This document shows, one piece after another, positions 8,167-16,339 of a stretch of DNA of 35,176 bases (position 1 is the stretch's first letter; each line of letters starts with the position of its first letter). Source of the stretch: Clostridia bacterium (GTDB lineage: Bacteria > Bacillota > Clostridia > Christensenellales > CAG-138). Both the position numbers and the translations under genes were made by a program. Location of the stretch: assembly GCA_017539215.1 (NCBI GenBank), contig JAFYHI010000081.1:1-35176 (forward strand), in the 5' to 3' direction. The notes under the pieces were generated by a model that saw only the letters and a program-made list of their open reading frames with translations, was not told where the DNA came from and ran no database searches.

Positions 8167-8724
8167 ATGAAGGATCCGGACATCATATCGCTTTTCCTTC
8201 AAAGATCGGAGCAGGCTGTCGCGGAATCAAAGCTTGCCTACGGCGGATACCTGCGCGCGGTCGCGGGGCGCATCCTGCAGGACCCTCGGGACGCTGAGGA
8301 GGCGGAGGCCGACGCCTATTTCAAGGCGTGGGGCTCCATCCCTCCGGAAAAGCCGCAAAGCTTAAAGGCGTACCTCGGTGCGCTCTGCCGCAACGCCGCG
8401 CTCGACCTGCTTCGCAAAAACAGGCGTCAAAAGCGCGGAGGCGGCACAGAGACCGCGTTTTGCGAGATCGAGGATATGCTCTGCTCGCGCGACGTCGCCG
8501 AGGAGACCGCCGAGGGGATCGCTTTTTCGCAGGCGGTCAACGCCTTTCTGGGCGCGCTGCCTAAGGCCAAGCGGCGCATATTCGTTCAGCGGTACTGGTA
8601 TTTTATGACCCCGCAGGAGATCGCTTCCGACAATTACATGACACGGCAGGCCGTCAATACCTGCCTCATGCGATTAAGGCGAAGCTTTGCCGAACACCTC
8701 GAAAGGGAGGGCTTTCTATCATGA
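8167..8724 (+). CDS. ECF-type RNA polymerase sigma factor
   Basis: A 185-aa sigma-70 family protein with only regions 2 and 4. Region 2 spans about residues 25-95 (YLRAVAGRILQDPRDAEEAE and then CRNAALDLLRKNRR). Region 4 lies near the C-terminus (LPKAKRRIFVQRYW, then TPQEIASDNYMTRQAVN with a helix-turn-helix). The ATG at 8167 is chosen over an upstream in-frame start at 8098 because GAAAGGAG lies 7 nt before it and the extra residues are not sigma-like and overlap the preceding terminator. The stop overlaps the next ATG (ATGA). With the anti-sigma-like partner and two serpins it forms what looks like a stress-signalling operon. Confidence 0.9.
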   Translation: MKDPDIISLFLQRSEQAVAESKLAYGGYLRAVAGRILQDPRDAEEAEADAYFKAWGSIPPEKPQSLKAYLGALCRNAALDLLRKNRRQKRGGGTETAFCEIEDMLCSRDVAEETAEGIAFSQAVNAFLGALPKAKRRIFVQRYWYFMTPQEIASDNYMTRQAVNTCLMRLRRSFAEHLEREGFLS

Positions 8725-9764
8725 AAACAGAGCAGGTGCTTGAAAAAATGGGCGACATAAGCCCCGAATACGTTGAGGAGGCCGCGCCCGTGAAGCGCCG
8801 CCCCGCAAGGCTTGTACTGTCAGCCGCCGCGGCCGCGGCTGTGCTGCTTGCGGCGGGGCTCGTACTGCGCGCAAAAATCACGCCCGTTTCCGAGGACACG
8901 GCGCCCGGCGTCCCCGAAGACGTGACTGCGGGCGTCGAAACGTTCCCTCCAGCGGACGGCGCTGAGGACGGCGCTTTCCCGCCCGGCGAACCGAACGGCG
9001 CTGAGGGCGGCGCTTTCCTGCCCGGCGAACCGAACGCCGACCATGCCTTCGGATATTTCGGGGAATTTGAGCCCGTCACGGGGGACGAGGCCGTGCGTTG
9101 CGCAACGCACGTCATAAAGGCGGAGTTCGTCGGGGACTCCGGTTCGGAACTGCTCTTTCGCCCGCTCTCGGTCATAAAGGGCAGGCTCCCCGACGGCGCG
9201 TCAGAGGGCGTTTACGCCGTGGATTTTTCCGGCAAAAGCGGTCCTTTCGGCTCCGCGTTCGAAAAGGGCGGCAGGTACCTGCTCGTCGTCCAAAGGAATA
9301 TCGGGGTGCTGTACCCGCACGATAAATACGTGCTGACGTATTGGGCGGCAGAGGGCGAAAACGAATGGGACTCGCTCTGTGAGCTTGCGCGGGAAGCGGC
9401 GAAGGAGCCCGCGCCGGAATACTTCGGCGTGCCGTTCACCGTGTCGGACGACCCCGAGAAGGTGGCGGAGTTCGCTCAAAACCTGTTCCTCATCCGCGTG
9501 GACGCCGTACTTATGCAAAGCCCCGCCGTGAACGCGGAGCTGTGCGAATGCACCGTGCTCCGCTCGGCAAAGGGCGAGCTGCCAAGCGAGGCCATACTCC
9601 TGCCCGTTCCGCGCGGCGCGGTTTCCGTCGGCGGCGAATATGCGGCGCTGCTTGCCGACGCATCGGACACCGCCCCTGTTTACAGCCTTGCTTCTCCCTC
9701 GGCCTCGCTGTTTGCGTCGGACGAGGCGCAAAGCATACCGGCCCTTTCCGGGCTTTTCAACTGA
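8721..9764 (+). CDS. Membrane-anchored anti-sigma-like protein
   Basis: A 347-aa protein whose start overlaps the sigma gene's stop. The short N-terminal segment EKMGDISPEYVEEAA (residues 8-22) is of the kind found at the start of proteins encoded after ECF sigma genes in Clostridia. It is followed by a basic stretch and one transmembrane helix (about 30-50), then a Pro/Gly-rich linker and an outer domain of roughly 230 residues. The linker contains a 13-residue unit twice. No HxxxCxxC zinc anti-sigma motif is present. A role in holding the sigma factor is inferred from position and topology; the outer domain is not recognised and may sense an envelope signal. Confidence 0.65.
   Translation: MKTEQVLEKMGDISPEYVEEAAPVKRRPARLVLSAAAAAAVLLAAGLVLRAKITPVSEDTAPGVPEDVTAGVETFPPADGAEDGAFPPGEPNGAEGGAFLPGEPNADHAFGYFGEFEPVTGDEAVRCATHVIKAEFVGDSGSELLFRPLSVIKGRLPDGASEGVYAVDFSGKSGPFGSAFEKGGRYLLVVQRNIGVLYPHDKYVLTYWAAEGENEWDSLCELAREAAKEPAPEYFGVPFTVSDDPEKVAEFAQNLFLIRVDAVLMQSPAVNAELCECTVLRSAKGELPSEAILLPVPRGAVSVGGEYAALLADASDTAPVYSLASPSASLFASDEAQSIPALSGLFN
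8958..9035 (+). repeat. Tandem repeat, 2 x 39 bp, in the linker of the anti-sigma-like gene
   Basis: Units 8958-8996 and 8997-9035 differ at only a few bases and encode GAEDGAFPPGEPN and GAEGGAFLPGEPN. An in-frame duplication that lengthens the extracytoplasmic linker. Confidence 0.9.
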
Positions 9765-9805
9765 TCCACAGTAAACAAAACCAACGAAAGTCGAGGTAAA
9801 TCAAT

Positions 9806-11068
9806 ATGAGTATGATCAGAAGGATCGCTGCAATACTGCTTGCCGCGGCGGCCGCCGCTCTCTGCGGCTGCACGGCTCCCGCGCCCCATGGGGGTGAGGC
9901 TCCCAAGTCAAACGGAACGGGCTTTGAGGTGTTTGCCGCATCGCGCCTGAACCCCTCCGCCGCATCCCGCATAGAGGCTGCGGAGGCCGTGCCGGATATG
10001 CGCGCGTTCACCCGCAGCCTTTACGCCGAGCTGCTTGCCGAGGCGGGAGCGGAAAACGCGGTCTGCTCCCCCGCAAGCGTCTATATAGCGCTTGCAATGC
10101 TGGCGGAGATAACGGGCGGCTCCACCCGCGACGAGATAATGAACGCCCTCGGCGCCAAGGACTTATCTGCGCTTCGCAGCGGAGTCGCGGCGCTTCTTAC
10201 CGCCGAGACCGCGGACGACGGCAAAACGACGAGCCTTATAGGCAATTCGGTGTGGCTGAACAAGGACCTTGAGTACCGGGAGGAGCCGCTGAAGCAGCTT
10301 GCGGAGGTCTACCTTGCCTCCTCGTTCAGCGGCGATCCCACAGATGAGGCGTTTGCCGAGGCGCTTCGCGGCTGGATCAACGAGAACACGGGCGATCTGC
10401 TTAAGGACTCGGCAAGCTCTCTGCGCCCGGGCACGGTCATATCGCTTGCCAACACCATCTATTTCAAGGCGGGCTGGCAGGATAAGTTCCCCGCCGAACT
10501 CACCGAGGACGCGGTGTTCCACGGCACAAAGGGCGACGCAACAGTCCCCTTCATGCACAACACCATACTCGGCGGCAGCGTGATAGAGGGCGACGGCTTT
10601 ATCTCCGCGGCGCTTGACTTTAACGAAGGCGCGGGCGAAATGCGCTTCTTCCTGCCGGACGAGGGCAAGACCCCCGCGGACGTGATGCCGGCCGTTATGG
10701 ACGCGGTGTTCTCCGGCGAGGGCGGCAGCGCGGCGCTCGTTAAGCTCGCAATGCCCAGGTTCGACGTGGGCACGGACTGCGAGCTCATCCCCGCGCTTAA
10801 AGCAATGGGCGTCAACAGCGCGTTCGGCGCGGCGGACTTTGAGCCGCTTCTGGGCGATGCGGACGCGACCGTCTCCCGGATCGCCCACGCCGCCCGTGTC
10901 AAGGTCGACGAGGAGGGGATCGAGGCCGCCGCCTACACCGTGATTACCGCCGACGGCGCAATGCTGGTCGAAAAAAACTATGAAATAGTGCTCGACCGCC
11001 CGTTCATATTCGTCGTGACCGGCGTTTCCGGCGCACCGCTCTTCATAGGCACGGTGAACACCCTCTGA
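9806..11068 (+). CDS. Serpin-family lipoprotein (first copy)
   Basis: A 420-aa serpin. The N-terminus is a lipoprotein signal with an imperfect lipobox ending LCGC (Cys22), so the protein is probably anchored outside the membrane. The serpin core starts near residue 70 (FTRSLYAELL, then CSPASVYIALAML). It contains ANTIYFKAGWQDKF, and a C-terminal RPFIFVVTGVSGAPLFIGTV. The reactive-loop hinge EEGIEAAAYTV has the small residues needed for strand insertion, so it is probably inhibitory. By counting from the hinge Gly as P15, P1-P1' would be Ala-Met; the loop is longer than in antitrypsin, so this is tentative. It lies 41 nt after the anti-sigma-like gene; the ribosome site is weak. Confidence 0.93.
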   Translation: MSMIRRIAAILLAAAAAALCGCTAPAPHGGEAPKSNGTGFEVFAASRLNPSAASRIEAAEAVPDMRAFTRSLYAELLAEAGAENAVCSPASVYIALAMLAEITGGSTRDEIMNALGAKDLSALRSGVAALLTAETADDGKTTSLIGNSVWLNKDLEYREEPLKQLAEVYLASSFSGDPTDEAFAEALRGWINENTGDLLKDSASSLRPGTVISLANTIYFKAGWQDKFPAELTEDAVFHGTKGDATVPFMHNTILGGSVIEGDGFISAALDFNEGAGEMRFFLPDEGKTPADVMPAVMDAVFSGEGGSAALVKLAMPRFDVGTDCELIPALKAMGVNSAFGAADFEPLLGDADATVSRIAHAARVKVDEEGIEAAAYTVITADGAMLVEKNYEIVLDRPFIFVVTGVSGAPLFIGTVNTL

Positions 11069-11087
11069 TCCGGGAAAGGAGCAAAGC

Positions 11088-12452
11088 ATGAAACGACTGA
11101 GTATCCTGCCCTTGCTGCTTGCACTGCTCATGCTTGCGGGCTGCACGAGCCCCGCTGTAAACGGAAACCCTCAGGCGGGCGGCAAAGGGAATGGCTATCT
11201 GCTTGCCGCGCCTGCGGACAGGGCGTTTGCAAAGCACCCGAGCGCCGCGCTTGATGAGAACGGCGAGGGCGATTACAGCAAGTACTATAAGCTTGAGAAC
11301 GAGTGGAGCAAGGCGCTTGATGAAAGACGCAATGCCGGCGAAACGCCCGATATGGGCGCCTTCGCACAAAGGCTTACCGGCGAGCTCGCGCGGGCTTGCG
11401 GAAACGGCAACCTCTTCTTCTCACCAGCGAACATCTATATCGCGCTTGCGATGCTCACGGAGTGCGCGGAGGGAGAAACAAGGGCGGAGCTCCTTTCCGC
11501 TCTGGGCGCGAAGGACGGCGAAACGCTTGGTAAAAAGGTCGCCGCCCTCATAAAGGCCGAGTCGAACGACGACGGCGTTGCCGCCTGCCTTCCCGCAAAC
11601 TCCATATGGATGCAGGCGGGAGCTCACAAATACAGCGATGAGCTCTTGAATAAGCTCGCGGAGGAATACGGCGCCTCCTCTTACAGCGGCAGCTTTTCGG
11701 AAAAGGGCTTTACCGATCTCATGCGCGCATGGCTCAACGAGCATACCGGAGGTCTCCTCAAGGACAGCGTGAACGAGCTCGATATCTCGGCCGACACGGT
11801 AGTGGCGCTCGCCTCCGCCATATACTTCAAGAATTCGTGGCAGAACAAGTTTTTCAAGGGCGATACGAAGAAAGAGACCTTCCGCGGGGCAAACGGCGAT
11901 ACGACCTGCAGTATGATGCACGTCGAGGCGGATCATATCCCCTATTACGAGGGAGATGGCTTCCGCGCCGCCGCGCTTGAAATGGAGGAGGGCGCGTGCT
12001 GCTGGGTGCTGCTTCCGGATGAAGGCGCTTCCCCCGATTCCGTGGTGGGAAAGGGACTTGAGCTTGCAAAGCAGGGCATGAACGCGATGAACCGCGGGCT
12101 CAAGGTGCACGTCGCCATGCCCAAGCTGGATATTACGAGCGATTTCGACCTCATACCCGCGCTGCAGAAAATGGGCGTGAACAAATGCTTTACCGAGGCG
12201 GCGGAGCTTGACCGCCTCACCGAGGATGAAAACGGGCTCTTCGTTTCGCAGGTAAGGCACTCCGCCCGCATCATCGCGGACGAGGAGGGCGTGGAGGCCG
12301 CGGCGTTCACCGTGATAGCCATGCCTGAATCCGCCGAATTCCCTCCGGAGCTTGAAAGGGCGGAGCTCATACTCGACCGCCCCTTCGCATTCATAATAAC
12401 CGGGCTTTCCGGCGCGCCGCTCTTCATCGGCACGGTGAACGAGCTGTGGTGA
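11088..12452 (+). CDS. Serpin-family lipoprotein (second copy)
   Basis: A 454-aa paralogue of the preceding serpin, 19 nt downstream. It has a textbook lipoprotein signal (MKRLSILPLLL, lipobox LAGC, Cys19), so it is expected on the outer face of the membrane. Core motifs match: FFSPANIYIALAML, ASAIYFKNSWQNKFF, MPKLDITSDFDLIPALQKMG and RPFAFIITGLSGAPLFIGTV. The hinge EEGVEAAAFTV again suggests an inhibitor. The reactive loop is longer and acidic (MPESAEFPPELERAE), so its protease target should differ from the first copy's; counting gives Ser as a tentative P1. GGGAAAGGAG precedes the ATG. A strong terminator follows. Tandem duplication with divergence in the loop is the simplest origin. Confidence 0.94.
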   Translation: MKRLSILPLLLALLMLAGCTSPAVNGNPQAGGKGNGYLLAAPADRAFAKHPSAALDENGEGDYSKYYKLENEWSKALDERRNAGETPDMGAFAQRLTGELARACGNGNLFFSPANIYIALAMLTECAEGETRAELLSALGAKDGETLGKKVAALIKAESNDDGVAACLPANSIWMQAGAHKYSDELLNKLAEEYGASSYSGSFSEKGFTDLMRAWLNEHTGGLLKDSVNELDISADTVVALASAIYFKNSWQNKFFKGDTKKETFRGANGDTTCSMMHVEADHIPYYEGDGFRAAALEMEEGACCWVLLPDEGASPDSVVGKGLELAKQGMNAMNRGLKVHVAMPKLDITSDFDLIPALQKMGVNKCFTEAAELDRLTEDENGLFVSQVRHSARIIADEEGVEAAAFTVIAMPESAEFPPELERAELILDRPFAFIITGLSGAPLFIGTVNELW

Positions 12453-12513
12453 GATCCGCCAAGGCCGCGCATCGCATGGGGATGAACGAAGCGCCAGGCA
12501 GAAAAAACAGTAC

Positions 12514-12540
12514 AAAAGGCGCGGCCGGGCCGCGCCTTTT
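12514..12540 (+). terminator. Intrinsic terminator of the sigma-serpin operon
   Basis: A 12-bp perfect stem (12514-12525 with 12529-12540) with 3-nt loop. A-rich and T-rich ends make it usable in both directions. It is 61 nt after the second serpin. Confidence 0.85.
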
Positions 12541-12584
12541 GTGCGCCATAAGCGTTTTCCCGCAATCCGAGCTTTTCAGCGCTA

Positions 12585-12613
12585 TTGACTGCCCGCCCCT
12601 CGGGGTATATAAT
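12585..12613 (+). promoter_or_regulatory. Promoter of the RES-LRR gene
   Basis: TTGACT (12585-12590), exactly 17 nt, TATAAT (12608-12613). Near consensus, followed by a leader of about 27 nt with GGAGGG 3 nt before the ATG. The promoter stands in GC-rich sequence right at the edge of the AT-rich gene. Confidence 0.85.
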
Positions 12614-12646
12614 GAATTGTCGATTCTTGTATAAATTGGAGGGAAT

Positions 12647-14515
12647 ATGGGAACTATTGCAGATTTAGGATCAAAGAAGGATTGGAATACCTTTGAAGAA
12701 ATCTTTGGGCCTGTGTTTTGGGATGCAGGAACAAACCCACCTATAACAAGCAAGTGGCAATCAGTAAAGAAGCTTCCGCAAGGGACAAGAATCGATTATT
12801 ATCCAGACGGCGAGATGTATGCAATAACTCCGGGAGAAGAAAAACACAGGCTGTATGAAAGCAAGTTTGATTTGCCGCGCCGCTGGGATGGGAAAGAAAT
12901 CTATTTGGATCTCGATAAACTGCTTTATGATTATTATAATGAAGTCAATGAGAACTATCAGGGGACGATTAAGGACAGAATCCTCGTTGTTTGCGATACA
13001 ATCAGAGAGATGCTTCGCTTGTATCTGCATGGATATCCGTCAGATGCTTATTTAAAAATGAAGGAACTGATGGAAGTGCTTGACGAGGCACCGTTATATA
13101 CAAACGGAAACGATGAAAGAATAAAGTATCTTTATCGAATGAGCTCGGTTCCGGAAAACATTGATGATAAATCAAGGATTTTTCATGCGCCTTATAACAT
13201 AAGACCGAAAATACGGACATACAGATACAGCATAGCAGGATACCCAAGTCTTTACCTTGCTGAATCGCTGCAACTTGCGGAGGAGGAGATGCACTTATTC
13301 CGCGACAAAAAAACTGCGATAGCGGCAAGGTTTGAATTCGACAAAGAATTTGCTGATAAGAACATAACAAAGATACTTGATTTTGGGATTCGGCCTCAAG
13401 ATTTAGTTTCGAATGAGCCCTTGGAGAGTGAGATAGAAGGAGTTCATTCGGTTTCCAAAAACGGTGCTGAAAAAGCACGGCAATTAAAAATCGAAAAACT
13501 CAGGGCTGCTTTTGAAAAAGGCGTGATTAACGCCGACAAAATAAAGCAAAAATTCATCAAAAGGAACGGCATAAATGGAAGCATAAAACCAAGAAAGAGA
13601 AAGGCATTGTCAGCACCGGAACGCTATATGCTATGGTATCCGCTCATTGCGGCGTGTTCATATGTCCGTACAAACAGAGAAGACCATTTTGCGCCTGAAT
13701 ATATCATACCGCAGCTTTTGACCCAATGGATGAGAAGCGAAAACACAGGGGAGCTGGTTGGCATCAGATATTTTTCTTGCTATTCGAGGAGTGCATCTGA
13801 AGTGGGATGCAATTATGTGTTTCCCACAAGTGGGGATCCTATTATACTGAGAGACGGGATCAGACAGTACTGCCCGGTTTTGAACGAAGCGTTCAAGTTT
13901 ACAGGTACAGAATATTTGCCGGAATACACGCAAGGTCTTGTTGATATGGAAAGGGTGCTTGTTCGCAAACGTGCGGAAAGAGTTTTCAAATTGACAAGAG
14001 CTGACTTTAAGAACGAGAATAAAGTCGAGCTGCCATCACAACTGATGTATATTGCAGCGAGATCGTTTATGAACTGCACTAAGCTGAATTCAGTAAGCAA
14101 AAAAGCCGTCAAAACAAATGTAGGTGAAGTTGTTATCGGCGGGATCGTCAGTATTGGAGACGAAGCATTTTCGGGATGCAAGAGCATCAATGAACTGATA
14201 CTATGTTCAAACTTAAAAACAATTGGGATTAAAGCTTTTAAAGGCTGTAAAGGGCTTCAAACAGTGACCTTTCCGATGGGATTTGAAAAACTGGATAATG
14301 AAGCATTTTGCGGATGCAGCGCACTGAAATCCATTCAGTTGAAAAAAAGTATCCGAAAGATAGGGCGTAGAGCTTTTGGCAATTGTCCCGCGCTTAAAAC
14401 GATTGAGTTTGATGGAACGAAAGACGAATGGGATGCGATTGACAAGGGTCCTTCTTGGATAAAAGTCAATAACGGTTGCGTATTGTATTATAAAGGAGGG
14501 CAAATGCAGATATGA
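12647..14515 (+). CDS. RES-like domain fused to BspA-type leucine-rich repeats
   Basis: A 622-aa protein in clearly AT-richer DNA than its neighbours. Residues about 160-392 resemble a RES domain (NAD+-degrading toxin fold): YLYRMS with the first Arg (164), IFHAPYN, then IRTYRYSIAGYPSLYLAES followed by LAEEEM, and after an insertion rich in Lys (about 235-320) the C-terminal half APEYIIPQLLTQWMRS and VGIRYFSCYS with GCNYVFP. Residues about 460-590 are LRR_5/BspA-like repeats (VSIGDEAFSGCKSINEL, TIGIKAFKGCKGLQTV, KLDNEAFCGCSALKSI, KIGRRAFGNCPALKTI). No signal peptide, so probably cytoplasmic. Residues 1-155 are unrecognised. It has its own promoter and terminator and no obvious antitoxin gene beside it. 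NAD+ cleavage is known for some RES toxins; here it is inference. Composition suggests horizontal transfer. Confidence 0.7.
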   Translation: MGTIADLGSKKDWNTFEEIFGPVFWDAGTNPPITSKWQSVKKLPQGTRIDYYPDGEMYAITPGEEKHRLYESKFDLPRRWDGKEIYLDLDKLLYDYYNEVNENYQGTIKDRILVVCDTIREMLRLYLHGYPSDAYLKMKELMEVLDEAPLYTNGNDERIKYLYRMSSVPENIDDKSRIFHAPYNIRPKIRTYRYSIAGYPSLYLAESLQLAEEEMHLFRDKKTAIAARFEFDKEFADKNITKILDFGIRPQDLVSNEPLESEIEGVHSVSKNGAEKARQLKIEKLRAAFEKGVINADKIKQKFIKRNGINGSIKPRKRKALSAPERYMLWYPLIAACSYVRTNREDHFAPEYIIPQLLTQWMRSENTGELVGIRYFSCYSRSASEVGCNYVFPTSGDPIILRDGIRQYCPVLNEAFKFTGTEYLPEYTQGLVDMERVLVRKRAERVFKLTRADFKNENKVELPSQLMYIAARSFMNCTKLNSVSKKAVKTNVGEVVIGGIVSIGDEAFSGCKSINELILCSNLKTIGIKAFKGCKGLQTVTFPMGFEKLDNEAFCGCSALKSIQLKKSIRKIGRRAFGNCPALKTIEFDGTKDEWDAIDKGPSWIKVNNGCVLYYKGGQMQI

Positions 14516-14573
14516 TTAGTCTGGTGTTTGTCTGAATGCGCTGTATTTCAACATAGACACCACCTAACAAACG

Positions 14574-14601
14574 ACCCGACCGGCGCTGCCGCCGGTCGGG
14601 T
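14574..14601. terminator. Shared hairpin between convergent genes
   Basis: An 11-bp perfect stem ACCCGACCGGC / GCCGGTCGGGT with 6-nt loop, between the stop of the RES-LRR gene and the end of the minus-strand peptidase gene. T-runs are poor on both sides, but the position fits a bidirectional terminator. Confidence 0.65.
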
Positions 14602-14626
14602 TTACTTGTGCGAAAAGCCTTTTCTT

Positions 14627-16327
14627 TTACTCCGCCCCTATCTCAAAGCCCTCGAGCCAGCGGGAGGCGGCTTCGCATACTCCGCGCAGGCATTCCCCGT
14701 CAAAGGGAGAGATAAGGTCTGCGTTTTTTAGCAGCTCGGTAAACGTGCGGCTGCCGCCCTGCACGGTGTAGGCCATGTAGTGCTGCCAGGCGTCCTTCAC
14801 GTCCTTCTGTATCATCGCCCAGAACTCCAGCGCGACGGTCTGCGCCAGGCAGTAGTCTATGTAATAGAACGGACTGGAGTAGATATGCGTCTGGCGCTGC
14901 CAGCCTTCGCCCTCCGAATAGAAGGGTATCTCGCCGTCCAGCTTCATCCACGGCATATAGACGCCGAGCAGACGCTTCCATTCGGCGTGACGTTCGGCGG
15001 GGGTGAGCTGCGGGTTCTCGTACACGATGTGCTGGAAATGGTCCACCATCGTGCCGTACGGTATGAACGTGACCGACCCCGCAAGGTGCGAATAGCGGAA
15101 CTTGCGCGCGTCCTTTCCAAAGAAATCGTCGGCGCTCAGCCAGCCGAAAAACTCCATGCTCATGGAGTGGACCTCGCAGGCCTCCATGCTCGGCCAGCAG
15201 TACTCGGTGGGTACGCGGCTGCGGTTCATCCAGTACGCAAAGGCGTGGCCGGCCTCGTGCGTGATGACTTCGACGTCGTGCTGAGTGCCGTTGAAGTTGG
15301 CGAAAATGAACGGCGTTTCGTAAAGGCGGATCCCCGTGCAGTAGCCGCCCGCCTGCTTGCCCTCGGTCGACAGCAGATCCATCATCTCGTCCCTGCGCAT
15401 GTGGCGGAAGAACTCGCTCGTTTCGGGCGAGAGCGCGTCGTAAAAGCGGTCGCCCGCGGCGAGTATATCATCCGGACCGCCTGCGGGGCGGGGGTTGCCG
15501 CTGCGGAACTCCAGTGCGGCGTCCGCGAAGGAGAGCGGGTATTCCTTGCCGAGGCGCTTTGCCTGCCTGCGGATAACGGAGTCCGCAACGGGCACGAGGT
15601 ATTTGCGCACCGCGGCGCGGAACTTTTCAACGTCGTCCTTGGTGTAGCAGTTGCGCCCCATGCGGTAATAGCCGAGCTGAACGTAGTTTTCATACCCCAG
15701 CTTTTTGCCCATGGCGTCGCGCAGGTGAACGAGCTCGTCGTAAATGGCGTCAAGGCGAGGCTGATTTTCTTTATACCAGCGTCCCTCGGCCTGCCAGGCC
15801 GCAAGCCTCCTTGCGTCGTCGGCGTCGGTCTTGAAGGGCGAAAGCTGCGAAAGCGTGTAAACGCCGCCCTCAAAGGGTATCTGCGCCGAGGCGAGCAGCT
15901 TTTCGTACTCGGTCGTCAGCTCGTTCTCGCGCTGAAGCTCGGGTATTATCTCGGGAGAGAAGGATTTCAGCTCCATCTCCGCGTTCACGAACATGAGCGA
16001 GCCGAACTCCCTTTCAAAGTCCGGACGGAACGGGCTTTCAAGCAGAGCTTGCGTCCATTTCTGCGCATACTCCTGCAGCTCCGGACCGAACGAATCCCAG
16101 AATTTGCTTTCGCCGTCGTAGAATTCGTCGCGGGTGTCTATCGAATGGCGTATCATGGCAAGCTCGCTCATGGTGGAGACGGTCTTGTTTTCCTCGTCCT
16201 GCTCCATGAATACGGCCCGCGCCTCGTCGTAGCTCGCGGCGTTTTTGAGCCTTTCGGTAAGCTCTGTGAATTTGGCCTTTACCGCCTCGGCGTCGGGGCG
16301 GGCGTACGGCATCTCAGAAAATTTCAT
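14627..16327 (-). CDS. M3-family oligoendopeptidase (PepF-like)
   Basis: A 566-aa zinc metallopeptidase that hydrolyses oligopeptides in the cytoplasm. The active-site motif HEAGH lies at about residues 354-358 (ITHEAGHAFAYWM), followed by EVHSMSMEF with the third zinc ligand region. The length is that of the M3 oligoendopeptidase group. GAGGAGG precedes the ATG. It starts 13 nt after the tyrS stop, so it is probably co-transcribed with tyrS and partly under T-box control. The gene ends at a hairpin shared with the convergent RES-LRR gene. Confidence 0.93.
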   Translation of the reverse strand: MKFSEMPYARPDAEAVKAKFTELTERLKNAASYDEARAVFMEQDEENKTVSTMSELAMIRHSIDTRDEFYDGESKFWDSFGPELQEYAQKWTQALLESPFRPDFEREFGSLMFVNAEMELKSFSPEIIPELQRENELTTEYEKLLASAQIPFEGGVYTLSQLSPFKTDADDARRLAAWQAEGRWYKENQPRLDAIYDELVHLRDAMGKKLGYENYVQLGYYRMGRNCYTKDDVEKFRAAVRKYLVPVADSVIRRQAKRLGKEYPLSFADAALEFRSGNPRPAGGPDDILAAGDRFYDALSPETSEFFRHMRRDEMMDLLSTEGKQAGGYCTGIRLYETPFIFANFNGTQHDVEVITHEAGHAFAYWMNRSRVPTEYCWPSMEACEVHSMSMEFFGWLSADDFFGKDARKFRYSHLAGSVTFIPYGTMVDHFQHIVYENPQLTPAERHAEWKRLLGVYMPWMKLDGEIPFYSEGEGWQRQTHIYSSPFYYIDYCLAQTVALEFWAMIQKDVKDAWQHYMAYTVQGGSRTFTELLKNADLISPFDGECLRGVCEAASRWLEGFEIGAE

Positions 16328-16339
16328 GCGTTCCTCCTC

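Noticed and set aside
9806..12452. Serpins as a possible eukaryotic contamination
   Set aside because: Both have bacterial lipoprotein signals, one has a clear Shine-Dalgarno site, there are no introns, and composition equals that of the flanking genes.
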